A program made the position numbers and the translations under genes. Below, piece after piece: positions 35,944 to 43,300 of a stretch of 43,300 nt of DNA. The stretch is from a delta proteobacterium NaphS2 (GTDB lineage: Bacteria; Desulfobacterota; DSM-4660; Desulfatiglandales; Desulfatiglandaceae): positions 1 to 43,300 of the forward strand of contig ADZZ01000414.1 in NCBI GenBank assembly GCA_000179315.1. Direction: 5' to 3'. Below the pieces are notes generated by a model. That model did no database searches, was not told the DNA's origin, and saw only the letters and a program-made list of their open reading frames with translations. Position 1 is the stretch's first letter. Each line of letters starts with the position of its first letter.

Positions 35944-36378
35944 CTATTTTCTTTGAAAATGCCTCGCCCACGTTTTAGGGGAGATGATTGAGCTTTGTGG
36001 TCTTGGGCTTTCAATAAGCAAACGGTCACCGGTAATCAGAATAGCGGTAGGTTCGGATGCCAAAAGAGACCACAAGTGTACATCTCCCGGATCCGGAGGA
36101 GTATGAATCTTGTCGGATGAGGGCTCTCGCCATATGGCGTTCGCAGTGATCTCGGTCAGAATCTCGTCAATTTCAATTTCGTTGAGACCGTGGAGGCGGG
36201 ATAGGCGGTGCCGCAACAGAACCTTCCGGTACTTTCGCAGCAGTTCGGGGGATAGAAGGTAGAATAGCTTCCCGTTCAGCATGTTATCCAATATTGCGGC
36301 AGTGGGACTCCTTGCTTCAGAGGTTATAAGCCCTGCAACCAGTACGTTGGTGTCGACGATAAAAATGCGAGAAGTCAT
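35944..36378 (-). CDS. PIN-domain toxin (VapC-like)
   Basis: 144 residues. The PIN nuclease fold starts RIFIVDTNVLVAGL with acidic Asp9; further acidic residues are Glu45 (SPELLRKYRKVL), Asp96 and Asp99 region (PPDPGDVHLW) and Asp117 (TGDRLL). It would cut RNA. The start ATG overlaps the antitoxin stop (ATGA at 36375-36378), so the two are translated together. It belongs to the COG1569-type group that pairs with ribbon-helix-helix proteins. Standard antitoxin-first order. Confidence 0.85.
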   Translation of the reverse strand: MTSRIFIVDTNVLVAGLITSEARSPTAAILDNMLNGKLFYLLSPELLRKYRKVLLRHRLSRLHGLNEIEIDEILTEITANAIWREPSSDKIHTPPDPGDVHLWSLLASEPTAILITGDRLLIESPRPQSSIISPKTWARHFQRK

Positions 36379-36611
36379 TGCCCTCGATGCGCGCGGGTTT
36401 CTTCCACGGCCAGGCGGGTTGCCTCGTCTTCTGTACAGCCTGCGTGGGAACGCGATCGCTCAAGGAGTTGTCGAGCGTTTTTCATCGTTTTAATGCCGCG
36501 AAAGCGTAAGCTTTCTCCAATGATCTGGCCAATACTGCGCCCTTGCCGTGCTGCGAATTCCTTCACTGCTCGGTGTAAATCATCGTCAAGCGTAATGGTT
36601 AATCGACCCAT
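36375..36611 (-). CDS. Ribbon-helix-helix antitoxin
   Basis: 78 residues from ATG 36611 with aagaggt just upstream; the frame extends to 36647 but that start has no ribosome site. N-terminal MGRLTITLDDDLHRAVKEFA, AARQGRSIGQIIGESLRFRG is a clear ribbon-helix-helix DNA-binding domain; the C-terminal tail SHAGCTEDEATRLAVEETRA would bind the PIN toxin. It probably represses its own promoter. Confidence 0.83.
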   Translation of the reverse strand: MGRLTITLDDDLHRAVKEFAARQGRSIGQIIGESLRFRGIKTMKNARQLLERSRSHAGCTEDEATRLAVEETRAHRGQ

Positions 36612-36681
36612 TGTTACCTCTTTATCAAAACGGATATTGCTGATCACATTAACACCAAAGCATCAGAGTGTCAACAATCTT

Positions 36682-36709
36682 GATGGGGAGCAGAGGGCGG
36701 AAGGCGAGA
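36682..36709. repeat. 7-bp repeat, 4 units, before the Wzx gene
   Basis: Units gatgggg, agcagag, ggcggaa, ggcgaga between the antitoxin gene and the flippase start. Confidence 0.62.
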
Positions 36710-36728
36710 GTATTGATGGTGGATTAGA

Positions 36729-37943
36729 TTGTTTCGGTTTTCGGTAAATTTGACGAGTCAATGGGCGGCGACGGTTTTCAATGCGTCCGTCTCCATTGGC
36801 CTGACGTTTTTTTTAGGGCGGGTTTTGGGTCCTGAGGCCTTTGGTCGGTATAGTTACATTCTGACACTGGCCTCTCTTTTTTTTATTCTCCAGGCAGGCG
36901 GTTTCAGGACGTTTCTGTTTCGTGAAAAAACGCTGCCGTCCCCGGCCATGAAAGGATATGGGGAAGACCTTTTTTCTTGGGCCCTGGGGAACACGCTTGT
37001 CATAACTTTCGCGGGGGTTCTTTGTACAATACTTCTACCGTTTCAGTACCGGGCGGGAATAATTTCGGCTGTTTTGTATTTTGCTTTATTGGCGGTGGCC
37101 GATTTTGTATCCGCGGTGTTGAGGGGCGATGGCAAATTCCCGAAGGAGGCGCAGTGGCAGGTGTTGGTGCGAACCCTGGGGGCTGTGGGCATTCTGGCGG
37201 CTGTTTTGTGGGTTCGGCCCGAGCCCTGGGCTGTATTTGCGGGGTGGGCTCTGGGGGTTGGGGTTTGCCTCTTTTTTTCGCCGGTGCCGGTTCAAAAGCC
37301 GGCTTTTGGTGGTTTCAGGCTGAAAGACATTCGAAGTGCCTGCCTGGGTTTCATTGCCATTGATGCGGCGACGGTCATTTATTATCGGTGCGACATTATT
37401 CTGCTGGAGTATTTGACGGGGAACAGTTCGGAAGTGGGTTACTATTCAGCGGCCTACCGGTTTTTGGACGGCATTTTGTTGATGATTTTTCCATTGCGTC
37501 TGGTGTGGTTCAGAACGCTACGGTTGGTGTGGGAGGACGCCGCGTATTTCAAGCGTGAGTTGCTGAAAATGGTGATTGGAATGTTCTTGACGGGTTGTGT
37601 GCTGTATGGCTTGGGGAGTGTATTTAACAAGGAGATTGTCACCGTTACGTTCGGTGTCGAATACGGTGATACGGCGCGTCTGTTGCCGTGGCTGCTGTTG
37701 GCGCTGCCTTTTGCTCTGCCCAATGCCATACTGAGCCAGGGGGTGGTGGCACGCAATATGGAGGGGTACTATGCAGCTGCGGCGGGGCTTGCAGCGCTGT
37801 TGAATATTGTGCTGAATATCGTATTGATCCCTCAATTTTGGGGCATGGGAGCGGCTTGGGCAACGGTGGGGACGGAGGGTTTTCTGATGGCGGCGCTTTT
37901 TATCATGGGAAGGAGTAGGGGGCGGAGGCCGGAGATCAGTTGA
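36729..37943 (+). CDS. Wzx-type polysaccharide flippase
   Basis: 404 residues from TTG 36729, with ggtgg 8 bases upstream; no better start. About 12-14 membrane helices, beginning VNLTSQWAATVFNASVSIGL and continuing FFLGRVLGPEAFGRYSYILT, the usual start of the polysaccharide transporter family (PF01943/PF13440). It moves lipid-linked repeat units to the periplasm. Together with the MurJ-like gene at 4737 the window holds two flippases, which suggests two glycan clusters side by side. A 7-bp repeat array lies at its 3' end. Part of a second copy (REKTLPSP region) is found at 39890. Confidence 0.88.
   Translation: MFRFSVNLTSQWAATVFNASVSIGLTFFLGRVLGPEAFGRYSYILTLASLFFILQAGGFRTFLFREKTLPSPAMKGYGEDLFSWALGNTLVITFAGVLCTILLPFQYRAGIISAVLYFALLAVADFVSAVLRGDGKFPKEAQWQVLVRTLGAVGILAAVLWVRPEPWAVFAGWALGVGVCLFFSPVPVQKPAFGGFRLKDIRSACLGFIAIDAATVIYYRCDIILLEYLTGNSSEVGYYSAAYRFLDGILLMIFPLRLVWFRTLRLVWEDAAYFKRELLKMVIGMFLTGCVLYGLGSVFNKEIVTVTFGVEYGDTARLLPWLLLALPFALPNAILSQGVVARNMEGYYAAAAGLAALLNIVLNIVLIPQFWGMGAAWATVGTEGFLMAALFIMGRSRGRRPEIS
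37913..37933. repeat. 7-bp repeat, 3 units, at Wzx 3' end
   Basis: Units gagtagg, gggcgga, ggccgga encode the last residues (SRGRRPEIS) of the flippase. Confidence 0.6.
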
Positions 37944-38258
37944 ATTGGCTTTTTATTGTCGGACGCCCGGGTTGGAGGAGGAGTCGGTTGTTTTAACGGT
38001 GACATATGGTGGACGGGTTTTGGATGAAATTGTATTTTCGGACCAAACCGGGAAAAAAAAGGCAAAAAGAAGAATAAGGGTCAGATGGTGAGGCGGAGGT
38101 ATGAACTGCCGTTTATGACTGGGGAGGAAGAGGAATTGTTGCTGAAAGTTTCCAGGACGTGGATTTCGCATGAGGTGTTGGGGAATTTTGACCGGCGGGA
38201 GTTGGGCATTGGTGTTAAAGTGATAGACGACGGAGGGCGGAAGGCAGAGGACCGATGA
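37944..38258 (+). pseudogene. Broken copy of the Wzy/ligase C-terminal domain
   Basis: Reads ELAFYCRTPGLEEESVVLTV then TYGGRVLDEIVFSDQTGKK. After a slip in the A8 run at 38053-38060 it continues MVRRRYELPFMTGEEEELLL, KVSRTWISHEVLGNFDRREL and GIGVKVIDD to a stop at 38256-38258. It corresponds to the last 100 or so residues of the protein at 30969-33215 (LEFYCLTPGLEKEPVVLSVS etc.). No start codon or membrane part is present. It ends in a 7-bp repeat like its full-length relative. Confidence 0.85.
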
Positions 38259-38274
38259 CGGGTGGAGGACTGTG
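38226..38274. repeat. 7-bp repeat, 7 degenerate units
   Basis: Units gacgacg, gagggcg, gaaggca, gaggacc, gatgacg, ggtggag, gactgtg, between the Wzy-domain ghost and the second ATPase. Confidence 0.68.
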
Positions 38275-38307
38275 AGCGGGGGAGCCAGGGCAGACGGGGA
38301 GAAAGTG

Positions 38308-39621
38308 TTAGGCCGGGGAGGTTGTGTTTTCCATGAGAAACTTCCAGGCAGGGATGATTTCTATTGGAATATTTCCGGTTTGTAATGTCTCGTTTTCATC
38401 ATGGGTAATAATTAAGGCCGACTCAATTTGTTGCTCCTCCAATGTGGTCAATAGCGACGTTACTTCACGGTGCTTTGTTTTTTCATTCTTCAGTGTCCAG
38501 CATACCTGGGCAAGATGTTTTTTTCTATCTTTATCCAGCCAGATGAAATCAACTTCTTTGCCATTTTTGGTTCTGTAATACCAGACCGCAAAGCCCTGGC
38601 GCCTGAGATGGAGAAAAACCATGTTTTCGAGAAGATGCCCGCGGTCCTGCGTAATCATTGATGTCACTGCCTGCACCATGCCCTGATCAATGCAGTAGAC
38701 CTTCTTAAGGTTAATATTCTGTTTGTTTACGGAGATGCTGTAACGTTTAACGGAAAAAAGGAAATAGGCATCTTCAAACCACTCAATGCACTGTCCGACA
38801 AAGCTCTTGCTAACTTTGTGCCCGAGCGATTTTAGGTAATCGGTCAATTTATTTACGGAATAAAAAGATGCAACCGAAGAGATGAGGCGGTATCCGGTAT
38901 CAATGACCGCTTTGGGATGGAGCGCATCAAAACGTTCGATAATATCCCGGTGCAAAATAGCTTTATAATATTCCTGCAGCAGCATGATTCGGATCCGTTT
39001 GGAAGCGGAAAGCGTTTCCGGGAATCCCCCATTCCTGAAATAGTCGTCGCAGGCTTTTTGAATGATGAGCCTGTTTCGTGTGTTGAGTGGATGGTATTTG
39101 ACCTGCCTGGCATCTAGAAATTCCTTAAAAGAAAAGGGAAACAATTCCCAGGTGAGGGATCGGCCTCTCATTTGGGTTGAGATCTCTTTTGAAAGCATTT
39201 TGGCCGATGAGCCGGAGAGATAAACCTCGCAATTTTCAGTTCTGAGCAAGCGGTCGATAAATGGCTCCCAGTCTTTGGCTTCCTGTATTTCATCAAAAAA
39301 ATAGTAGACTTTTTCCGACTTCTTTTTTTCAGGGTAAAGTGCATAGTACGCTTCAATGACGGTACCAATGCCTCCCTTTTTCAGCTCCCAAAGGCGGTCA
39401 TCGAAAAAATTAAGATACACAATATTTTCAATGGGTTCACCCTGATATAGCAATTTGGTAATTATTTGATAAAGCAGGGTCGATTTTCCACAGCGTCTAA
39501 CACCAATACAGACAAATGCTTTATTTGGAAAAATCTCGTATTGCACATGCCTGGTAATTCCGGGATCGAGTTCTTGATCCTGAAAATCGAGAATGATCTG
39601 CTGGAGGGCGTTTTTGTCCAT
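38308..39621 (-). CDS. AAA ATPase with DUF4143 domain
   Basis: 437 residues, ATG 39621. Walker A GVRRCGKSTLLYQ at residues 40-48, Walker B VYYFFDEIQEAKDW, sensor YLSGSSAKMLSKEISTQMRG, then RSLTWELFPFSFKEFL. The C-terminal part has the DUF4143 winged-helix (YSVNKLTDYLKSLGHKVSKS) and RTKNGKEVDFIWLDKDRKKH, AQVCWTL resembling a restriction-nuclease-like fold. Only a distant relative of the 34603 ATPase, so it is not a recent duplicate. Same orientation and type of placement: alone, minus strand, next to repeat arrays and glycan genes. Role unknown. Confidence 0.88.
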   Translation of the reverse strand: MDKNALQQIILDFQDQELDPGITRHVQYEIFPNKAFVCIGVRRCGKSTLLYQIITKLLYQGEPIENIVYLNFFDDRLWELKKGGIGTVIEAYYALYPEKKKSEKVYYFFDEIQEAKDWEPFIDRLLRTENCEVYLSGSSAKMLSKEISTQMRGRSLTWELFPFSFKEFLDARQVKYHPLNTRNRLIIQKACDDYFRNGGFPETLSASKRIRIMLLQEYYKAILHRDIIERFDALHPKAVIDTGYRLISSVASFYSVNKLTDYLKSLGHKVSKSFVGQCIEWFEDAYFLFSVKRYSISVNKQNINLKKVYCIDQGMVQAVTSMITQDRGHLLENMVFLHLRRQGFAVWYYRTKNGKEVDFIWLDKDRKKHLAQVCWTLKNEKTKHREVTSLLTTLEEQQIESALIITHDENETLQTGNIPIEIIPAWKFLMENTTSPA

Positions 39622-39889
39622 ATATCTATCCCCTGTTCGCCATATTCGGTATTTATTTTTACCATTTTTGGAAAAAATCAGTCAAGAACTTTTCCGTTTA
39701 TGGTGCGCTCTTGAGTTTTGAATCAGGTTCCTCGCACCCGGAAAACACTAGTTGACCAAGTTGGTCTTTGTTGGGATAGTTGGTCAAAATCGATTTGAGT
39801 CTAAGGGGTGAAAAGACCATGAAGATTGTTAATATTTCAGGGGCCAAGACCAATTTTGAAGGCGCTGGTTGATAAGTTGATAACGCGAA

Positions 39890-39962
39890 GGTTTTATGGT
39901 GATAAGAACGGGAAAGGACCCTGCCGTCTCCGGGAATGAAAGCATATGGTGAAAGGCTCTTT
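39890..39962 (+). pseudogene. Short fragment of a Wzx flippase gene
   Basis: Encodes RERTLPSPGMKAYGERLFS, closely matching REKTLPSPAMKGYGEDLFS in the flippase at 36729-37943. About three quarters of 60 bases match (compare 36933-36992). Stops surround it. It is joined directly to the transposase frame that begins at 39946. Confidence 0.7.
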
Positions 39963-41576
39963 TCAATATGTTGAAAAACCGAAGCACTCGCCAGTTGATC
40001 CTGCCCAAATTCTTTCCATCATGGTGGCCAACATCGTTCGCGCATCGCGGCCGCTCTATCAAGTCGAAAAATGGGCAGCCGATTACATGGATGGTCTGAC
40101 TGAATATGGTCTCAACGCATCCACCTACAATGACGATCAGCTCGCGAGAAAACTTGACTTGCTGTTCAAAGCAGATCGAAACTCCCTTATCACTGAATTG
40201 TCCTCGAATGCCATTGACGCGTATCTGATTGAAATGAAACAGATACATAATGACAGCACATCAATTACCTTTTTGGGCCAATGTGAAAATGAAGACCCGA
40301 AGGCCGTTAAACTTAGGCACGGCTTTAACAAAGACCACCGGCCTGACTGCAAACAAATCGTTTTCGGTTTGAACATCACCGCTGATGGAAATGTTCCCTT
40401 ATCATTTGAATTGTTTGATGGAAACCGCACCGATGATACAACCCATATTCCCAATTGGAATGCGCTCCGCGAATTCCTGGGAGAATCCGATTTCATTTAT
40501 ATTGCCGACTCCAAACTCTGTTCCCGGAAAAATCTGGACCATATTCATGAACACGGTGGAACATTCATTACCATCGTTCCCAAAAACCGCTCTGAAGTCA
40601 AACAGTTCTACGAATTCCTAAAAACAAACTCCATCGAATGGCAATAGGCCTACGAAACGCCAAATAGCCGAAAAAAATCAGAAACCATCGTTTACAAAAC
40701 ATACGAAGGTCAGCCTTCCCAAAATGGGTATCGAATCATTTGGGTTCACAGCAGCGCCAAAGAAAAACAGGATAAAAGCCGACGAGAAAAAAGAATTGCC
40801 AAAGCCGATCTTCAACTGACTGAACTTTCCCCCCGACTCAATCAATACAACCTCAAGACAAAACAACAGCTTGAAAAGGCAATCAAGAAGGCAACCAAAG
40901 GTACATTTGATCTATTCCAAATTCAGCTCATCGAGGACAAACAAATTGTTCAGCGTCAGATAGGCCCTGGAAAGCCAGGACCCAACACACAATACAAAGA
41001 AGAAGAAAATATTTCCTACCGCTTGGAATGGGAGTTAGACCGTCAGGCCGTAGCAGATCTCTCTAGCCGTGACGGCATTTCCCTCTTATCACCAACGCTG
41101 AAATCGAAGCCTCAGAAGTACTCAAAGCCTACAAAAATCAACCCTATTTAGAAAAAAGAATGTACACAAGCAAATCAATTCTCAAAATCGCCCCTGTTTT
41201 CCTCAAAAAACCAAAACGAATTGAAGCCATTACTTTTCTTTACTTCATTGCCCTTATGATTGTCAGTCTTATGGAGCGGAATATCCGAAAAAATATGGCA
41301 GACGAAGAAGTTGAAAAATTGCCCATATTGCCCAGCCGTATGAATACCAAAACACCAACCTGGAATAATCTCAGTTACTTTTTCGAAAGCGTTCACCTTA
41401 GCCTGGTTGAGAAAAATGGCCGGATTATGCAAACAATCGTAAAGGGTGTTACAAAAGTACATGAAACCGTGCTACGGTTGCTGGAGGTTCCACTTTCGGT
41501 TTATACCTCACTCAAAGACCGATGGTGGCTCTTTAAAAAAAACGCACCGCCAAAGCAAAGTTTCGCTTCAACATAA
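39946..41576 (+). pseudogene. IS1634-family transposase, broken
   Basis: Frame 39946-40648 encodes the first large part (RPLYQVEKWAADYMDGLTEY, HNDSTSITFLGQCENEDPKA, LRHGFNKDHRPDCKQIVFGL and DSKLCSRKNLDHIHEHGGTF). A TAG at 40646-40648 interrupts it in frame; reading continues to about 41087, where one missing T shifts the frame, then EASEVLKAYKNQPYLEKRMY and KIAPVFLKKPKRIEAITFLY, ending LLEVPLSVYTSLKD. The N-terminus is missing, replaced by the Wzx fragment. Both a nonsense change and a frameshift make it inactive. Element ends were not found. Confidence 0.85.
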
Positions 41577-41802
41577 TTCGCGAAATCAGGCGCCAATCGT
41601 GCGAAATGTAGGCTTTACCTTGTGGGGTTGCCGCTTTATGTTTTGGCACTTTGTTTTTTTTGTCTAGGAGGATTTATTTTTTTCCAAAAACATGACGGCA
41701 GCAACCGGATTTTATCGAAAATCGGAGCGGGAATTACGATTCTTTTTTTCACTTCGCTATCAATACTGGGTCTGGCATACCCAGCGAAGTCGCAGGATAT
41801 AA
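41577..41802 (+). pseudogene. Possible truncated small membrane protein
   Basis: An open frame reads LYLVGLPLYVLALCFFCLGG, then FIFFQKHDG, ILSKIGAGITILFFTSLSIL and GLAYPAKSQ: two hydrophobic segments. It has no ribosome site and its end is provided by the IS3 terminus. It may be the leftover of a membrane gene cut on both sides by IS elements, or chance. Not assigned to a family. Confidence 0.3.
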
Positions 41803-41873
41803 TGGACCCCGATTTTTGAACCAGTAGTTAAGCTACTTTTCTTGTGATATCCTCTGATCAGAAGGGAGATCAG

Positions 41874-42158
41874 ATGAGAAAGAGATACCCCGGAAATTTT
41901 AAGGCAAAAGTAGCAGTCGCTGCGATCAAATCAGAGGAAACCATTGCTGAATTATCGTCGAAATTCGAAGTCCACAGAGCCCAAATCATGCGATGGAAAA
42001 AGGAAGCTCTGACGGCGTTGCCTGATGTTTTCTCGAACGCAAAGGGGAGAAAAGAGCAGGATCGCGAAAAATTGATTGAAGAGCTCTACCGGCAGATTGG
42101 GCAATTGAAAGTTGAAAACGACTGGTTAAAAAAAAGTCTTAGCAAAATCAACCTTTGA
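41874..42158 (+). CDS. IS3-family transposase OrfA
   Basis: 94 residues from ATG 41874, with aagggag upstream. Helix-turn-helix MRKRYPGNFKAKVAVAAIKS, TIAELSSKFEVHRAQIMRWK and a C-terminal leucine-zipper-like helix EELYRQIGQLKVENDWLKKS. DNA-binding part of the two-frame IS3 transposase. An A8 run at 42128-42135 lies near its end, where IS3 elements usually shift frame. Confidence 0.9.
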   Translation: MRKRYPGNFKAKVAVAAIKSEETIAELSSKFEVHRAQIMRWKKEALTALPDVFSNAKGRKEQDREKLIEELYRQIGQLKVENDWLKKSLSKINL

Positions 42159-42216
42159 CAGATGTCAACTGATAGACAAAAGCTGCCGGAATATCAGCAT
42201 AAACCGCCAATGTGAG

Positions 42217-42993
42217 TTGCTGAATGTCTCAAAAGGGAGATTGTATTATGAGCCGGTGGGCATTGATCCTTACAGCCTTGAGCTGATGGATTTGATTGAC
42301 CGGCAATTTACAGAAACACCTTTTTATGGAAGTCGCCGGATGACGGCTTGGCTCAACCGCTGGGGATACCCTGTTAACCGTAAACGGGTCCAACGCTTAA
42401 TGCGGCTTATGGCGTTAGAGGCCATATATCCCAGAACCAATATTAGCAAAAGAAGAAAAGATCACGAGGTTTATCCTTATTTACTCAAAGGTGTTAAAAT
42501 TGAAAAACCGGATTATGTCTGGAGTTCCGACATCACCTATATTCGTATTGGACGCGGATTTATATACTTGACTGCCATTATCGACTGGTTCAGCAGATAT
42601 GTTCTTTCATGGAAATTGAGTAACACCCTGGAACCAGCGTTTTGCGTGGAGGCCCTCAAGGAGGCCCTGGCATTTTCAAAACCTGAGATTTTCAACACGG
42701 ATCAGGGAAGCCAGTATACATCCTCACAATTCCTGGCTCCTCTAAAGGAACGTGGCATCAAAATCAGTATGGATTCAAAAGGAAGAGCTTTGGACAATAT
42801 TTTCGTTGAAAGGTTGTGGAGAACCGTAAAATACGAAGAGGTATACATCAAAGCGTATCGAACGATCAGAGAAGCCTTTCAATCTCTGAAAAGCTACTTT
42901 TTATTTTACAATAACAAACGGTTACATCAAGCACTGGATTATCTTACACCAGCAGAAGTACATTTTTGTGAAGGAAAAGGAATGCTTGACTAA
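42217..42993 (+). CDS. IS3-family transposase OrfB (integrase core)
   Basis: 258 residues from TTG 42217, though homology (DKSCRNISINRQCELLNVSK) begins further up at about 42130 in the same frame, so it is normally made as a fusion with OrfA. DDE core: YVWSSDITYIRIGRGFIYLT (Asp), PEIFNTDQGSQYTSSQFL (Asp) and RALDNIFVERLWRTVKYEEV (Glu). The frame is +1 relative to OrfA, while a usual IS3 slip is -1; one missing A in the A run would explain this. Confidence 0.88.
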   Translation: MLNVSKGRLYYEPVGIDPYSLELMDLIDRQFTETPFYGSRRMTAWLNRWGYPVNRKRVQRLMRLMALEAIYPRTNISKRRKDHEVYPYLLKGVKIEKPDYVWSSDITYIRIGRGFIYLTAIIDWFSRYVLSWKLSNTLEPAFCVEALKEALAFSKPEIFNTDQGSQYTSSQFLAPLKERGIKISMDSKGRALDNIFVERLWRTVKYEEVYIKAYRTIREAFQSLKSYFLFYNNKRLHQALDYLTPAEVHFCEGKGMLD

Positions 42994-43063
42994 TTCAAAT
43001 GGGGGCCAGCCCCCAAACCCCCGGGATTTAACGCATTATCGACATAAGCATATAAAGGACATG

Positions 43064-43170
43064 AAAAAAGGGCCGCACTATCGAGTCCGGCCCCATGCTT
43101 ACGTCACCTGCTTCGGCGCTCTGGTTGCTTCCCAGCAGTTGCCATATCCTCCGAGCAGGTGGGACCAGAG
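43064..43170 (-). ncRNA. Candidate structured RNA with pseudoknot and terminator
   Basis: On the minus strand two long inverted repeats interlock: ctctggt (43164-43170) pairs with accagag (43119-43125), and cacctgctcgg (43151-43161) pairs with ccgaagcaggtg (43105-43116, one bulge). Downstream, gggccg and cggccc (43088-43093, 43070-43075) form a hairpin followed by six T, a good terminator. No gene occupies the region. It matches no RNA family I recognise. It could be a small RNA or riboswitch whose gene was displaced by the IS3 element. Confidence 0.4.
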
Positions 43171-43300
43171 TACCAAAATATGGATAAATGGCAAAATCAT
43201 TCTTCTGGATGTTTAGCATAGAAACTCAAAATTCGAACAGATCAGATAAGGATATCAGGAATATTTTGGTAGCTTAAATTTCTCGAAAATCGGTCTGACA
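43171..43300. other. Right edge, no feature seen
   Basis: AT-rich sequence with no open frame of note, no repeat array and no IS end that I can identify. Confidence 0.5.

Larger units (their letters stand above)
41803..43008 (+). mobile_element. IS3-family insertion sequence
   Basis: About 1206 bp. Ends are imperfect inverted repeats: left tggaccccgatttttgaa at 41803, right (read inward on the minus strand) tggcccccatttgaat ending at 43008. Contains orfA and orfB. No clear target duplication is visible, so flanking sequence may have been rearranged after insertion. Confidence 0.82.

Noticed and set aside
22630-38274. CRISPR array or integron attC sites
   Set aside because: The repeats are 7 bp, tandem and degenerate with no unique spacers, and no cas or integron integrase gene is present.
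43081-43170. 5S rRNA on the minus strand
   Set aside because: ggtcccacctg and gcgccga resemble 5S blocks, but the closing helix I and the helix IV/loop E region are missing and the strong interlocked repeats do not fit 5S folding.

Overview
The window looks like a contig from a Desulfobacterota-type (deltaproteobacterial) genome. This is an inference from gene families: an acyl-CoA dehydrogenase remnant, TumA/TumE, AbiE and DUF2442 modules, and many IS elements. No rRNA, tRNA or housekeeping marker is present to confirm it. The window opens inside one IS5-family copy and ends just past an IS3-family element, so both edges may be assembly breaks at repeats.

Layout. 1-778: 3' half of an IS5 copy. 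869-3829: secreted subtilisin-like protease with six C-terminal repeats, then a terminator. 3953-4736: decayed transposase. 4737-14383: a tightly overlapping surface-glycan operon on the + strand (MurJ-like flippase, methyltransferase, GT2, asparagine-synthase-like amidotransferase, DUF616-like protein, O-antigen polymerase/ligase, GT2, GT4, broken GT4). 14384-15832: complete IS5 copy. 16135-18126: group II intron. 18208-26580: second glycan block (GT4, PglC-like sugar transferase, N-formyltransferase split by an IS630 element, DegT aminotransferase, TumA/TumE pair, PglF/CapD-like dehydratase). 26.6-30.9 kb: small cassettes and debris (four-helix protein, DUF4258-like and DUF2283 remnants, half a WecB, DUF2442, AbiE, acyl-CoA dehydrogenase remnant). 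30969-39621: third glycan block (large Wzy/ligase, GT4, Wzx flippase) interleaved with minus-strand cassettes (two DUF4143 ATPases, a PIN/ribbon-helix-helix pair). 39.9-43.0 kb: broken IS1634-like transposase and an IS3 element. A possible structured RNA lies at the right edge.

How the genes fit together. PglF-like dehydratase, DegT aminotransferase, N-formyltransferase and PglC-like phosphoglycosyltransferase are the set needed to make and load a 4-formamido-4,6-dideoxy sugar on undecaprenyl phosphate. The glycosyltransferases would extend it, the flippases export it, and the Wzy/ligase proteins polymerise or attach it. The formyltransferase is now cut by an IS630 element, WecB is truncated, and short ghosts of second copies of CapD, Wzx and the Wzy tail lie about. 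The locus appears to be in active turnover.

The most notable feature is a family of degenerate 7-bp tandem repeats (heptads) between about 22.6 and 38.3 kb. They sit at nearly every gene or cassette border and also inside coding genes (three times in the DegT gene, twice in the PglF-like gene, once in the Wzy gene). They resemble in form the STRR heptamers known from cyanobacteria. I know of no description for this kind of locus.
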